A DNA stretch of 64,000 bases from Austwickia chelonae NBRC 105200 (GTDB lineage Bacteria > Actinomycetota > Actinomycetes > Actinomycetales > Dermatophilaceae): NCBI RefSeq assembly GCF_000298175.1, contig NZ_BAGZ01000018.1:1-64000 (forward strand), read 5' to 3'. Shown piece by piece: positions 55,786 through 64,000 of this stretch (position 1 is the first letter of the stretch; every line of letters starts with the position of its first letter). The notes below the pieces were generated by a model. That model had not been told where the DNA came from and did no database searches. It was given only the letters and a program-made list of their open reading frames with translations. The translations under genes and the position numbers were made by a program.

Positions 55786-57207
55786 TCAGCGCAGAACCAT
55801 CGTCAGACGATCCTGACGCCCCGACATCGCCCCGGCCAGCTCGTCGTGCTCGGCGACGTCCTCAGCCATCGTCGCCTCGCCCGGAGAGCAAGCAGGCCGA
55901 CACCAGGCCTGACGCCAGGCCGACGCCACCAACCAACCGATTCCGGCCAGCCGCACCACGGAGAAGAACAGGAACCAGGGCATCGGCAGCGCACGAGCAG
56001 AATCTGACAATCCACCCAGATAGAGCCAGATCGCTACGAAATAGCACAATTCAGCCGACACCCAGATCAGGTGATCCCGCCACCGCAGACCGGCCAGAGC
56101 CACCAGCGGGAGCAGCCACAGCGACGACTGCACCGGGATCGTCCGACCGGTGACCAGTGCCAGGCCGACGACGATGATCGCCACCTCGGCGACCGTCGGC
56201 CGTCGTGCCGCGGCCAGGGCCACGCCCGCCCCGGCCAGCAGGGCGATCACCCATCCGAGCACCGAGAAGGTCACCGCCCACCCAGCAGTCAGTTCCACCC
56301 CCCACAAACGCGGCAGGAACCACAACGATCCGTAGTCAGGTCCTCCGCTGAACCACAACCGATAAGGCGCCAGCAGTCCGCCCAGATCGGACAGCCCCCG
56401 CGCCGAACCCGACCACACCGAAAGTCCGAAGACGACGAGGAAGACCCCGCAGAAGGACAACAGGGTCGCCCCTGCCATCGCAGACCACGCACGCAATCGC
56501 CCTGATCGCAAGGCCAACAATCCCACGACCAGGACGAGAAGCACCGTATAGGTGCGGGCAGCCGCAGCAGCACCGAAGAGCACCCCGGCCCACTCGGGCC
56601 GCTCCCGCGCCCACAGCCACAACGCCGAGGAAGCCAGGGTCACTCCGAAGAGATCCGGCGAGACCAGCGCAGTCGTCACCAGGATCGGACTCGCCGCCAC
56701 GTGCGCCGCCCGCCACGGCCCCTGAGTGCAGGAACGGGCAGTGACCACGATCAGGACGGCCAGGATCGCCACCGTGAGGACCGCCCACAACACGAAGTTC
56801 CACCGCTGTTGGTCGAAAGGCTCCCCCCCGGGAGTGGCGAGCGAGACGGCCCACATCAACATGCCGGTCAGCGGCGGCTGGGAGAACACGGCAGCATTCG
56901 GAACATACGGAAAGCTGCCGTCGACGAGCGGAGTACCCGCATACAGGAAGGGCAGATCCGAATAACAAGCCCGCCAGAAAGACTCAGGGGCTCCCCACCC
57001 GTTGGCCAGGCAGTGGCCCTTCTGGAAGAGCCCCAACGCGACCATCACCGAACCCACGAAGGTGAGCCCCGCCAACGAGGACCGCCAGACCCGGGCGCCC
57101 TCGATGCGGACATGCCGGCCGAGCGACCCACCGAAAAAGGCCGCCGCGGCCCTGGGGACTGGGTCCTGATGAGGATTCGGGATGATTCGCGTGGCCCGCG
57201 TCTGCAC
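55786..57207 (-). CDS. GT87-like polyprenol-dependent membrane glycosyltransferase
   Basis: This is a 473-residue GT-C protein with about ten to twelve membrane helices. The early extracytoplasmic loop holds CYSDLPFLYAGT and FPYVPNAAVFSQPPLTGMLMW, typical of GT87 mannosyl/arabinosyl-type enzymes of actinobacteria. I prefer GTG 57207, seven bases after AAGGAGGG; ATG 57222 contains that site within its own codons. It is found between a PBP gene and rpsF in many actinobacteria, a position conserved here. Confidence 0.82.
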   Translation of the reverse strand: MQTRATRIIPNPHQDPVPRAAAAFFGGSLGRHVRIEGARVWRSSLAGLTFVGSVMVALGLFQKGHCLANGWGAPESFWRACYSDLPFLYAGTPLVDGSFPYVPNAAVFSQPPLTGMLMWAVSLATPGGEPFDQQRWNFVLWAVLTVAILAVLIVVTARSCTQGPWRAAHVAASPILVTTALVSPDLFGVTLASSALWLWARERPEWAGVLFGAAAAARTYTVLLVLVVGLLALRSGRLRAWSAMAGATLLSFCGVFLVVFGLSVWSGSARGLSDLGGLLAPYRLWFSGGPDYGSLWFLPRLWGVELTAGWAVTFSVLGWVIALLAGAGVALAAARRPTVAEVAIIVVGLALVTGRTIPVQSSLWLLPLVALAGLRWRDHLIWVSAELCYFVAIWLYLGGLSDSARALPMPWFLFFSVVRLAGIGWLVASAWRQAWCRPACSPGEATMAEDVAEHDELAGAMSGRQDRLTMVLR

Positions 57208-57282
57208 AGCGCCCTCCTTCATCGGAAACAGTCACCTGGAACCGCGACGGCATATCTCTCTGGGTGGTCTACCTCTGGTCGC

Positions 57283-59613
57283 CTATCTCGGAGGAGCAGG
57301 CGCTTCCCAGGGATTCCGTCCCGGCGGTGCGATCGGAAGCCTCGGATCGGACGGGAATCCTGGAGGATTGTTGGGATCTCCTGGCCTCGACGGCGGCCGG
57401 TAGGGATAACCACCGCCACCCGGAGGCCTGCTGTCATAGGGCGGACGCGGCGGGTAGCCGGGGCGCGAGGGGTCATCGGGGAATGACGGCGGCAACGACG
57501 GCGTACGGGTCGTCGGAGAAGCCGTCGGGGACTGCGTGGGCCGAGTCGGACGGGGGCTGGACGTCGTGGGGGGCGGCGGCGGCACGTAAACCTTGTCGTC
57601 GCCGATACCGGAACGGTTCGGGAGTTCCATGGTCGGCTTACCCTGCAGGATCCCCTTGGTGAACTGGGTCCAGATCTCGACGGGCATCTTGCCCGACTCC
57701 AAGCTGGGCAGACCGTTCATCGAGATGGGGGTCTTCCCGTCGGGCCCGGGGAGCTCGATGCCCACAGCGGTGGAGACCTCGGGGGTGAATCCGGCGAACC
57801 ATGCGGACATGCTCTCCGAGGAGGTTCCGGTCTTACCCGCTGCCGGGCGCCCCAGCGAGGCGGCCGCCGCGGCAGTTCCACCGGGCTGGACCACGGACTT
57901 CATCGAGTTGATGGTGTCGGCCGCCACTTCTTTGCTGAAGGCCGAGTTGAGCTCCGGCTTGGTCTCGAAGACCTTCCGGCCGTCGGATTCGGTGACCGAT
58001 TTCACCATGTACGGCTTCGCGCGCTGCCCCTCACCGGCGATCGTGGCGTAAGCATTGGCCAGGTCGAGCGGCCGCACCGAGGCACTCCCGAGCACATTTC
58101 CGACGTTGGACGCCAGGCCCGGAGTATTCGCCGGAGCCTCGCCGTCCTTCGGTGGAATCCCTGCTGCCAACGCGGCTTTGAGGGTGTTGTCCGGTCCGAC
58201 CTTCTCGTTGAGGCGGACGAAAGCGGTGTTGATCGATCCGGCCATCATCTGGGACATGTCGACCTGCCCGTGGTCGGCGTGGTCCCAGTTGGCCACCGGC
58301 TTGGGCTCGCCCGGCACCCGGTAGGGGGTGCCGCTCTCGAATCGGGTGCGGGTGCTGATGCCCTGTTGGAGTGCCGCGATGGTGGTGAAGGCTTTGAAGG
58401 TCGACCCGGCCTGCATGTGACCTTGGGTCGCATTGTTGAAGGGGTGCTTCACCGAGTCCTGCCCCCCGTAGAGGGCGAGGACCGCACCGTCCTTGGGTTT
58501 GATGGCGACCATGCCGACCCGGACGCCGGCGCCGCGGCCCGACTTGGGCCGGTTGTCCTCGACTGCCTTGACGGCGAGTTCCTGGGTCTTCACGTCGAAG
58601 GTGGAGACGATCCGCAGCCCCCGGCGGTCGATGTCCTCCTGTTTGATGCCTTTGTCGAGCAGGTCTGCCTTGACTGCGTTCACCAGGTACCCGTTGGTAC
58701 CCCCGACCTGCTTCTTCGACTTGTATTCGACGACCTTGGGGAAGGTCATCGACTTGCGTTCGCCTTCGTCGAGCCATTTCTTGGTGACCATGCCGTCGAG
58801 GACGTAGTTCCACCGTTCCTCGGCGACCTTCGCGGAAGCCGGGCTCAAAGCGGGGTCGAGGCGGGATGGCTGGTTGATGATCGTGGCGAGGAGCGCGGCT
58901 TCGGCCGTGCTGATCTCGTTGACCGGCTTGTTGAAATAAGCCTTGGCTGCGGTCTGAATACCGTAGGCATTACGACCGTAGTAGATCGTGTTGAGATAGT
59001 TCTCCAGGATTTGGTCCTTGCTCATCTCCCGGTCGATCTTCACCGAGATGATGATTTCTTTTCCTTTACGGGAAAGGGTCTGGTCCTGGGTGAGGAAGTA
59101 GTTCTTGACGTACTGCTGGGTGATGGTCGATCCACCGCCGGCGTCAGCTTGACCCCGCAGGGTACGCACCACGGCGCGGCCGATACCTGAGATCGACACA
59201 CCGCCGTTCTCGTAATAGTCGCGGTCCTCCGCAGCGATCACGGCGCGGCGGGCCGTGAGGGGGATCTGCGACAGGGGGACGGACTCTCGGTTGACCTCGG
59301 AGAGCCTGTCGAGCTCGGTCTTGCCGTCGGCGTAGTAGACGATCGAGGCCTCGGCCTTGGCCAGGTCGTTGGGGGAGGGGATGTCGATCATCGAGTAGGC
59401 GACCCCCGCCAACCCGATGCTGAGAAGCGTCATCGCCAGGAAGGTCAGGCCCACTCCCTTCCAGGTGATGAAGCGGCGGCGGCGCGGTGGTCCGCCCGGC
59501 CTTCGAGGTCTCTTCCGGCGGAAACGGCTCAGGACCCCACCCTGGGCTCGACCGACGTACACCCCGGCGGGTGTCCGAATCACCCCGCCGCGTGGACCAC
59601 TGGACTGCGTCAC
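57283..59613 (-). CDS. bifunctional class A penicillin-binding protein
   Basis: This is a protein of about 776 residues. A basic N-terminal tail and one membrane helix (FLAMTLLSIGLAGVAYS) precede the GT51 transglycosylase (EDRDYYENGG, GGSTITQQYVKNYFL). The transpeptidase domain has AGSTFK (nucleophile Ser), SIN and KTGT motifs, and a Pro-rich tail of about 100 residues follows. It polymerises and cross-links peptidoglycan. GTG 59613 has GGGAG eight bases upstream; GTG 59622 is an alternative. It is upstream of the GT87 gene and divergent from ino1. Confidence 0.94.
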   Translation of the reverse strand: MTQSSGPRGGVIRTPAGVYVGRAQGGVLSRFRRKRPRRPGGPPRRRRFITWKGVGLTFLAMTLLSIGLAGVAYSMIDIPSPNDLAKAEASIVYYADGKTELDRLSEVNRESVPLSQIPLTARRAVIAAEDRDYYENGGVSISGIGRAVVRTLRGQADAGGGSTITQQYVKNYFLTQDQTLSRKGKEIIISVKIDREMSKDQILENYLNTIYYGRNAYGIQTAAKAYFNKPVNEISTAEAALLATIINQPSRLDPALSPASAKVAEERWNYVLDGMVTKKWLDEGERKSMTFPKVVEYKSKKQVGGTNGYLVNAVKADLLDKGIKQEDIDRRGLRIVSTFDVKTQELAVKAVEDNRPKSGRGAGVRVGMVAIKPKDGAVLALYGGQDSVKHPFNNATQGHMQAGSTFKAFTTIAALQQGISTRTRFESGTPYRVPGEPKPVANWDHADHGQVDMSQMMAGSINTAFVRLNEKVGPDNTLKAALAAGIPPKDGEAPANTPGLASNVGNVLGSASVRPLDLANAYATIAGEGQRAKPYMVKSVTESDGRKVFETKPELNSAFSKEVAADTINSMKSVVQPGGTAAAAASLGRPAAGKTGTSSESMSAWFAGFTPEVSTAVGIELPGPDGKTPISMNGLPSLESGKMPVEIWTQFTKGILQGKPTMELPNRSGIGDDKVYVPPPPPTTSSPRPTRPTQSPTASPTTRTPSLPPSFPDDPSRPGYPPRPPYDSRPPGGGGYPYRPPSRPGDPNNPPGFPSDPRLPIAPPGRNPWEAPAPPR

Positions 59614-59841
59614 GCGATTCACTCCCGTTCGGTGCTCCGTGCCCGGCTTCTCATCGCTTCAAAATCCGCCACGAGGCACATGGACGTTCATCTCAGTATG
59701 ACGATCAGAGTTTCCGTAAAACTCCCCGACACCCTCTCGAATGCCCGGCAGCATGCCATCCGGACCTGTGCTCGAGCCAGGGAGAGCGCTTTCCGCTGCC
59801 GGGGACGTGTCGGATCACACATGGATACACACCTCGGCAAA

Positions 59842-59870
59842 TAGGTGACAAACACAGCCTTTGTCACCTA
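59842..59870. promoter_or_regulatory. perfect inverted repeat upstream of ino1
   Basis: TAGGTGACAAA and TTTGTCACCTA (11 bp each) flank seven bases in the 376-base gap between the PBP and ino1 genes. This symmetric site is a strong operator candidate, for example for a PadR- or LacI-type regulator of inositol synthesis. The rest of the gap shows no gene. Confidence 0.65.
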
Positions 59871-59989
59871 GTCTCGAGCCGCGCGGCACCGATGCCGACA
59901 TGAAGGACATTTCCTGTAGCACCGCAACACCCTCTCCATTCACCACTAAGAGCGCTGTGCTGCACCCATATTCATCGGAAGGGATATCC

Positions 59990-61081
59990 ATGACAGCCAT
60001 CCGCGTCGCCCTCGCAGGCGTCGGGAACTGCGCCAGCTCACTGGTCCAAGGCGTGCACCACTACCGGGACGCCGACCCCACCGGCACGGTCCCCGGGTTG
60101 ATGCACGTCGACTTCGGCGGCTACCACGTCCGCGACGTCGAGTTCGTCGCCGCCTTCGACGTCGACGCGAAGAAGGTCGGCCTCGACCTGGCCCAAGCCA
60201 TCAACGCCAGCGAGAACAACACCATCCGCATCTGCGAGGTCCCGGAGCTCGGAGTCACCGTGCAACGCGGGCACACCTTCGACGGCCTCGGCAAGTACTA
60301 CCGGCAAACCATCGAGGAATCGACCGAGTCCCCCGTGGACATCGTCCGAACCCTCAAGGAACGCCGAGTAGACGTCCTGGTCAGCTACCTCCCCGTCGGT
60401 TCCGAGGACGCCGACACCTTCTACGCCCAGTGCGCCATCGACGCCGGCTGTGCCTTCGTCAACGCCCTGCCCGTCTTCATCGCCTCCGACCCGGTCTGGG
60501 CGAAGAAATTCGAGGACGCCGGCGTCCCGATCATCGGCGACGACATCAAATCCCAGGTCGGTGCCACCATCACCCACCGCGTGATGGCCAAGCTCTTCGA
60601 AGACCGTGGCGTCGTACTCGACCGCACCTACCAGCTCAACGTGGGCGGCAACATGGACTTCAAGAACATGCTCGAGCGCGAGCGCCTCGAGTCGAAGAAG
60701 ATCTCCAAGACCCAGTCGGTCACCTCCAACCTGGAAGGCCCGTTGGCGGGTAAGAAGGAAGACCGCAATGTCCATATCGGCCCGTCCGACTACGTCGCCT
60801 GGCTCGACGACCGTAAATGGGCCTATGTCCGCCTCGAGGGGCGGGCCTTCGGTGACGTCCCGCTGAATCTGGAGTACAAGTTGGAGGTCTGGGACTCCCC
60901 CAACTCCGCCGGCATCATCATCGATGCCATCCGTGCAGCCAAGCTGGGCCTCGACCGTGGGATCGGGGGGCCGCTGCTCTCACCCGCGGCCTACTTGATG
61001 AAGTCCCCGCCGGAACAGCGTCCTGACGACATCGGTCGCGCCCAGGTGGAGGCCTTCATCCGTGGCGAGGTCGATCGCTGA
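59990..61081 (+). CDS. ino1: inositol-3-phosphate synthase
   Basis: This 363-residue enzyme converts glucose-6-phosphate to inositol-1-phosphate, feeding mycothiol and phosphatidylinositol. It has the actinobacterial/archaeal family pattern: [72 protein letters not shown] and [21 protein letters not shown] 59990 follows GGAAGGG. The preceding inverted repeat suggests dedicated regulation. Confidence 0.95.
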   Translation: MTAIRVALAGVGNCASSLVQGVHHYRDADPTGTVPGLMHVDFGGYHVRDVEFVAAFDVDAKKVGLDLAQAINASENNTIRICEVPELGVTVQRGHTFDGLGKYYRQTIEESTESPVDIVRTLKERRVDVLVSYLPVGSEDADTFYAQCAIDAGCAFVNALPVFIASDPVWAKKFEDAGVPIIGDDIKSQVGATITHRVMAKLFEDRGVVLDRTYQLNVGGNMDFKNMLERERLESKKISKTQSVTSNLEGPLAGKKEDRNVHIGPSDYVAWLDDRKWAYVRLEGRAFGDVPLNLEYKLEVWDSPNSAGIIIDAIRAAKLGLDRGIGGPLLSPAAYLMKSPPEQRPDDIGRAQVEAFIRGEVDR

Positions 61082-61186
61082 CCCCTCGCATTCGCGAGTG
61101 TCGAGTCCGCCCGGGTGACATGCGCCGCTCGGAGGCTGCCCCAGCTGCTGTGGCCGGTGTCCCTGCAGCTTCTCCAGGCAGTCTCC

Positions 61187-61212
61187 GGGCGGCGCATCAG
61201 GTGAAGCCGCCC
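61187..61212 (+). terminator. hairpin after ino1
   Basis: GGGCGGC/GCCGCCC arms (61187-61193, 61206-61212) around 12 bases, about 105 bases past the ino1 stop. No T-run follows. Confidence 0.4.
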
Positions 61213-61251
61213 GCCCGCTGCCGTCGCAGTTCTTCTCACCGGACTCAGGCG

Positions 61252-61299
61252 TTGACCACGGATTGAACTGACGTTTAATATCTTGAATATGAGTTCAAT
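61252..61299 (+). promoter_or_regulatory. leaderless tetR promoter with overlapping operator
   Basis: TTGACC (61252-61257), an 18-base spacer and TAATAT (61276-61281) form a near-consensus promoter ending seven bases before the ATG at 61289. ATTGAACT (61262-61269) and AGTTCAAT (61292-61299) are exact reverse complements that bracket the -10 and reach into the first codons, fitting autorepression. Confidence 0.7.
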
Positions 61300-61954
61300 C
61301 AACGGGGATCTCACCACCAGAGCACGCATCCGCAATGCCGCCCTGGCCGAGTTCGCCGCCACCGGATTGAACAGAACCACCATCCGAGCCATCGCGGCCC
61401 GCGCAGAAGTCTCCCCCGCTCTGGTCATCCACCACTTCGGCAGCAAAGACGGACTCAGAGCCGCCTGCGACGAACACCTCCTCCACTGGCTCCGCACCGA
61501 GAACACGGCAGCCTTCGCCGGGCTCCAACTCCCTACACGGGCCGAATACATGCGCGCTCAAACAGAGTTCACCACCCTCTACGGCTATCTACGATGCGTC
61601 GTCACCGATGGCGGCCCAGCAGCCGACCAACTCTTCGACCAGATCGTCGACGACACCGAGAGCTTCCTCGCCCTCGGAGAAGAAGCCGGAACCGTCCGCC
61701 CCTCCCCGGACCCCCGCGCCAGAGCCGTCATCTCCTCGGCCATCGGCCTCGGACTCCTCGCCTTCGACGAACAGATCGCCAGACACCTCGGCGGAAAATC
61801 CCTCCTCGACCCCCACGTCCTCGACCGTTACATCGCCTACACCCTGGACCTGTACACCCACGGAATGCTCACCACCCCCATCACCTTCGCGAACGACCCA
61901 GAAACCCGCCAGGAAGACAACCGGGAAAGGACACCACCCACCGGAACGGAGTGA
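61289..61954 (+). CDS. TetR-family regulator of an ABC exporter
   Basis: This is a 221-residue repressor. The helix-turn-helix has AALAEFAATGLNRTTIRAIAARAEVSPALVIHHFGSK (about 15-52) and is followed by a helical ligand domain. The ATG is apparently leaderless, with a perfect promoter upstream; TTG 61283 is unlikely. It is directly followed by an ABC-2 exporter, so it probably senses a toxic compound. Confidence 0.88.
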   Translation: MSSINGDLTTRARIRNAALAEFAATGLNRTTIRAIAARAEVSPALVIHHFGSKDGLRAACDEHLLHWLRTENTAAFAGLQLPTRAEYMRAQTEFTTLYGYLRCVVTDGGPAADQLFDQIVDDTESFLALGEEAGTVRPSPDPRARAVISSAIGLGLLAFDEQIARHLGGKSLLDPHVLDRYIAYTLDLYTHGMLTTPITFANDPETRQEDNRERTPPTGTE

Positions 61955-61959
61955 ACGAG

Positions 61960-62901
61960 ATGACAGCAGTCATCGACATCGCCGACCTTCACAAGAGCTA
62001 CGGGACACACCGCGCATTACGAGGCATCGACCTCCATCTCGCCCCCGGCGAGGTGTACGGATTCATCGGCCCCAACGGCGCAGGCAAGACCACCACCATG
62101 CGCATCCTGCTCGACATCCTCCGCCCCGACCGCGGCACCGTCCGACTCCTCGGACAAGACCCCCGCACCGGTGGAGCGACACTCCGTTCCCGGATCGGAT
62201 ATCTCCCGGGCGAGCTACGCCTCGACGGCCGCTACGACGTCGCCACCCTGCTGGACCACTACCTCGACCTGTCCACCCACGAACAGAAACGTCGTCTCCC
62301 CAGTTGGATCCCCCTCGCCGAGCGCCTCGGACTCGACCCCACCAGACAGGTCAGAGGCCTCTCCAAGGGAAACAAACAGAAAGTCGGCCTCGTACAGGCC
62401 TTCATGCATCAGCCGGAACTCCTGATCCTCGACGAACCGACATCCGGATTGGACCCTCTCGTCCAAGCCGAGTTCATCACCATGGTCCGCGAAGTCCAAC
62501 AGGACGGCCGCACGATCTTCCTGTCCAGTCACGTCCTCTCCGAGGTCGAACACACCGCCGACCGTGTCGCGATCCTCCGCGAAGGGCTCATCGCCCAGGA
62601 ATCGACCGTCGACGAACTACGACACTCACTCGGCCTACGCCTGCGACTCAGCCTGGCGGAGAAAGTCGGAACAGAGCACTTCATCGGCCTACCCGGCGTC
62701 CGCACGGTCACCGTCGCCGCGCCCCGACCCGCAGCCCAGGCCGAGACCACCGACCTCGTCCTCGACCTCGACGGAACCCCGGACGCAGTCGTCAAGACCG
62801 CCTCCAGATACACCGTCCTCTCCCTGGAGGCCGAACGGCCCGACCTCGAAGAAGTCGTGATGCGCCTGTACACCCACGACGATCAGGAAGGACAGCGATG
62901 A
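61960..62901 (+). CDS. ABC exporter ATPase (drug-resistance type)
   Basis: This is a 313-residue ATPase with Walker A IGPNGAGKTTTM, signature LSKGNKQKVGL, Walker B LLILDEPTSGLDPL and H-loop FLSSHVLSEVEHT. A C-terminal regulatory extension of about 90 residues follows, as in DrrA/CcmA-like exporters. ATG 61960 is eight bases after GGAG; GTG 61951 overlaps the tetR stop. It is coupled to the permease by a four-base overlap. Confidence 0.9.
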   Translation: MTAVIDIADLHKSYGTHRALRGIDLHLAPGEVYGFIGPNGAGKTTTMRILLDILRPDRGTVRLLGQDPRTGGATLRSRIGYLPGELRLDGRYDVATLLDHYLDLSTHEQKRRLPSWIPLAERLGLDPTRQVRGLSKGNKQKVGLVQAFMHQPELLILDEPTSGLDPLVQAEFITMVREVQQDGRTIFLSSHVLSEVEHTADRVAILREGLIAQESTVDELRHSLGLRLRLSLAEKVGTEHFIGLPGVRTVTVAAPRPAAQAETTDLVLDLDGTPDAVVKTASRYTVLSLEAERPDLEEVVMRLYTHDDQEGQR

Positions 62902-63695
62902 ACACCGCACCCCTGTATCGACGGTGGCTGGCAGACCACCACCGTCAGACCCTCAGCTGGACAGCAGGACTCATCGGCGTCTGTCTGCTCTACCTACCAC
63001 TCTTCCCGTCCATGCGGGACAGCGGACTCATCGGCGACAAGCTGAACGTCATGCCGAAAGAAATGATCGAGACCTTCGGCATGGACATCATGACCATGTC
63101 CACCGGCTGGGGATACACCCACCAGACGGTCTTCGGCATGCTCGGCCTACTCCTACTCCTGGTGCTGGCCGTCAGCCAGGGCGCAGCCGCCGTCGCCGGC
63201 GACGAGGAATCAGGCACGCTGGAACTGACCCTGTCCCATGCCACCGACCGACGCTCCGTCCTGACCGCCCGGCTGCTCGCCGTCACCAGCATCATCATCG
63301 GGACGACCGCTGCCCTCACGCTCGGAGTAACCGCACTCGCCGTCCCCGCAGGATTGGAACTCACTGCACTCGGCCTGTTCGCCGAAGGCACCGCGCTCGC
63401 CCTGCTCGTCCTCACTCATGGCTTGATCGCGCTGTCCGTGGGCGCGACGACCGGACGGAGGACGGTGGCCGTGGGTGCCGCCACCGTGGTCGGCGTGCTG
63501 GGCTGGTTCGCCCACAACATGGGTGCCAGAGCCGCTTCCTGGCTTCCCGACCTGTCGCCTTTCCACTGGGCCTTCCGCGCACAACCACTGCAGGGCGAGG
63601 TGGACCTCCCCGGCCTGTGCGCTTTGGGAGCGACTTGTCTGGTCCTGGCCATGACCGCCTACGTGGGTTTCTCCCGCCGGGATCTACGCACCTGA
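62898..63695 (+). CDS. ABC-2 type exporter permease
   Basis: This is a 265-residue membrane protein with six helices. It starts with an amphipathic segment before the first helix (SWTAGLIGVCLLYLPLFP). The GDEESGTLELTLSHATDRRSVLTARL coupling region is typical of ABC-2/DUF3533-like exporters. Partner of the upstream ATPase. Confidence 0.86.
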   Translation: MNTAPLYRRWLADHHRQTLSWTAGLIGVCLLYLPLFPSMRDSGLIGDKLNVMPKEMIETFGMDIMTMSTGWGYTHQTVFGMLGLLLLLVLAVSQGAAAVAGDEESGTLELTLSHATDRRSVLTARLLAVTSIIIGTTAALTLGVTALAVPAGLELTALGLFAEGTALALLVLTHGLIALSVGATTGRRTVAVGAATVVGVLGWFAHNMGARAASWLPDLSPFHWAFRAQPLQGEVDLPGLCALGATCLVLAMTAYVGFSRRDLRT

Positions 63696-63703
63696 TCTGC
63701 CGT

Positions 63704-64000
63704 TCAGGCCTGGGTGCGGCCTTCCTCGTCCCACCAGCGGCGTAGTTCCGCCTCGGCTGCTTCCTTGCCGATGGGGCCCTGGTCGAGACGGACCGCGAGG
63801 AGATGTTTGTAGGCCCTGCCCAGCAGAGGACCCGGCGAAATACCCAGAACGGCGGCGATCTCGTTCCCGTCGAGTTCGGGACGGACCTTCTTCAGCTCTT
63901 CCTGGGCGGTGAGGCGCTCGATCCTGCCTTCGAGGCTGTCGTAGGTCCGCGAGAGGCGTGTCGCCTTACGTGCATTTCGGGTGGTGCAGTCCGCCCGGGT
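63704..64000 (-). CDS. CCA tRNA nucleotidyltransferase, C-terminal part (gene runs off the right edge)
   Basis: The last 98 residues are visible, without the start. They include DCTTRNARKATRL, LEGRIERLTAQEELKKVRPELDGNEI and the ending LRRWWDEEGRTQA. This matches the C-terminal helical domain of actinobacterial CCA-adding enzymes (PcnA), which finish the tRNA 3' end. The N-terminal catalytic head lies outside the window. Confidence 0.88.
   Translation of the reverse strand, partial: TRADCTTRNARKATRLSRTYDSLEGRIERLTAQEELKKVRPELDGNEIAAVLGISPGPLLGRAYKHLLAVRLDQGPIGKEAAEAELRRWWDEEGRTQA

Noticed and set aside
57339-57600. Repetitive Pro/Gly-coding DNA in the PBP gene as a repeat element
   Set aside because: It is the in-frame proline-rich tail of the penicillin-binding protein, common in this family.

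Overview
The window is high-GC actinobacterial DNA. Supporting signs are an actinobacterial rRNA leader, TANNNT -10 boxes feeding apparently leaderless genes, an IdeR/DtxR-type box, an ino1 gene beside a bifunctional penicillin-binding protein, and the core run PBP - GT87 - rpsF - ssb - rpsR - rplI with MATE and dnaB nearby. It fits a member of Micrococcales (Dermatophilaceae/Intrasporangiaceae-like), but the sequence alone does not fix the genus. A 16S rRNA gene appears to start just off the left edge on the minus strand, and a cca/pcnA tRNA nucleotidyltransferase runs off the right edge.

Left part (1-17.9 kb): rRNA promoter and leader (minus); a structured, unassigned RNA-like stretch (236-471); a FecCD/BtuCDF-type ABC importer operon (714-3633); an OPT-family transporter; a minus operon of SDR dehydrogenase, MHS-type MFS transporter and ornithine-cyclodeaminase-family enzyme; a plus operon of YeeE/YedE sulfur-compound transporter and CoA-disulfide/persulfide reductase with a rhodanese tail, preceded by an iron-regulator box, then an APC permease. 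A low-GC MFS transporter, a VOC protein, and a divergent membrane protein/TetR pair with operators between them follow.

Accessory island (17.95-22.8 kb): three minus-strand genes of less GC-rich composition lie between the TetR gene and dnaB. They are a HIRAN-domain protein overlapping a HipA-like Ser/Thr kinase (a split HipA-like module) and a 946-residue protein with an N-terminal DUF4365 (PD-(D/E)XK-like nuclease) domain and a long helical-repeat region. This is the best candidate for an undescribed (possibly defence) system in the window.

Replication block (23.5-29.1 kb): dnaB carries a 366-residue in-frame intein with a decayed homing-endonuclease region. Upstream lies a gap of over 850 bp with two perfect and several near-match DnaA boxes, then a MATE exporter and a GntR regulator.

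Surface glycopolymer locus (29.2-53.6 kb): galE, a CoA-transferase, a nine-gene minus operon (glycosyltransferases, CDP-alcohol phosphotransferase, Wzz-like protein, GDPD, Wzx flippase, rmlA), a divergent plus operon (cytidylyltransferase, rmlB, rmlC-rmlD fusion), then a minus operon (lipoprotein, 1103-residue propeller/LamG/PKD surface protein, Wzy-like polymerase) and a DMT-type membrane protein. All enzymes for dTDP-L-rhamnose are present. The cytidylyltransferase, CDP-alcohol transferase and GDPD suggest phosphodiester-linked polyol units. The locus seems to have been inserted into the usually compact rplI - MATE - dnaB neighbourhood.

Right part (53.7-64 kb): rplI, rpsR, ssb, rpsF, GT87-like membrane glycosyltransferase, penicillin-binding protein, ino1 with an upstream perfect inverted repeat, a TetR/ABC-2 exporter operon, and the 3' end of cca.
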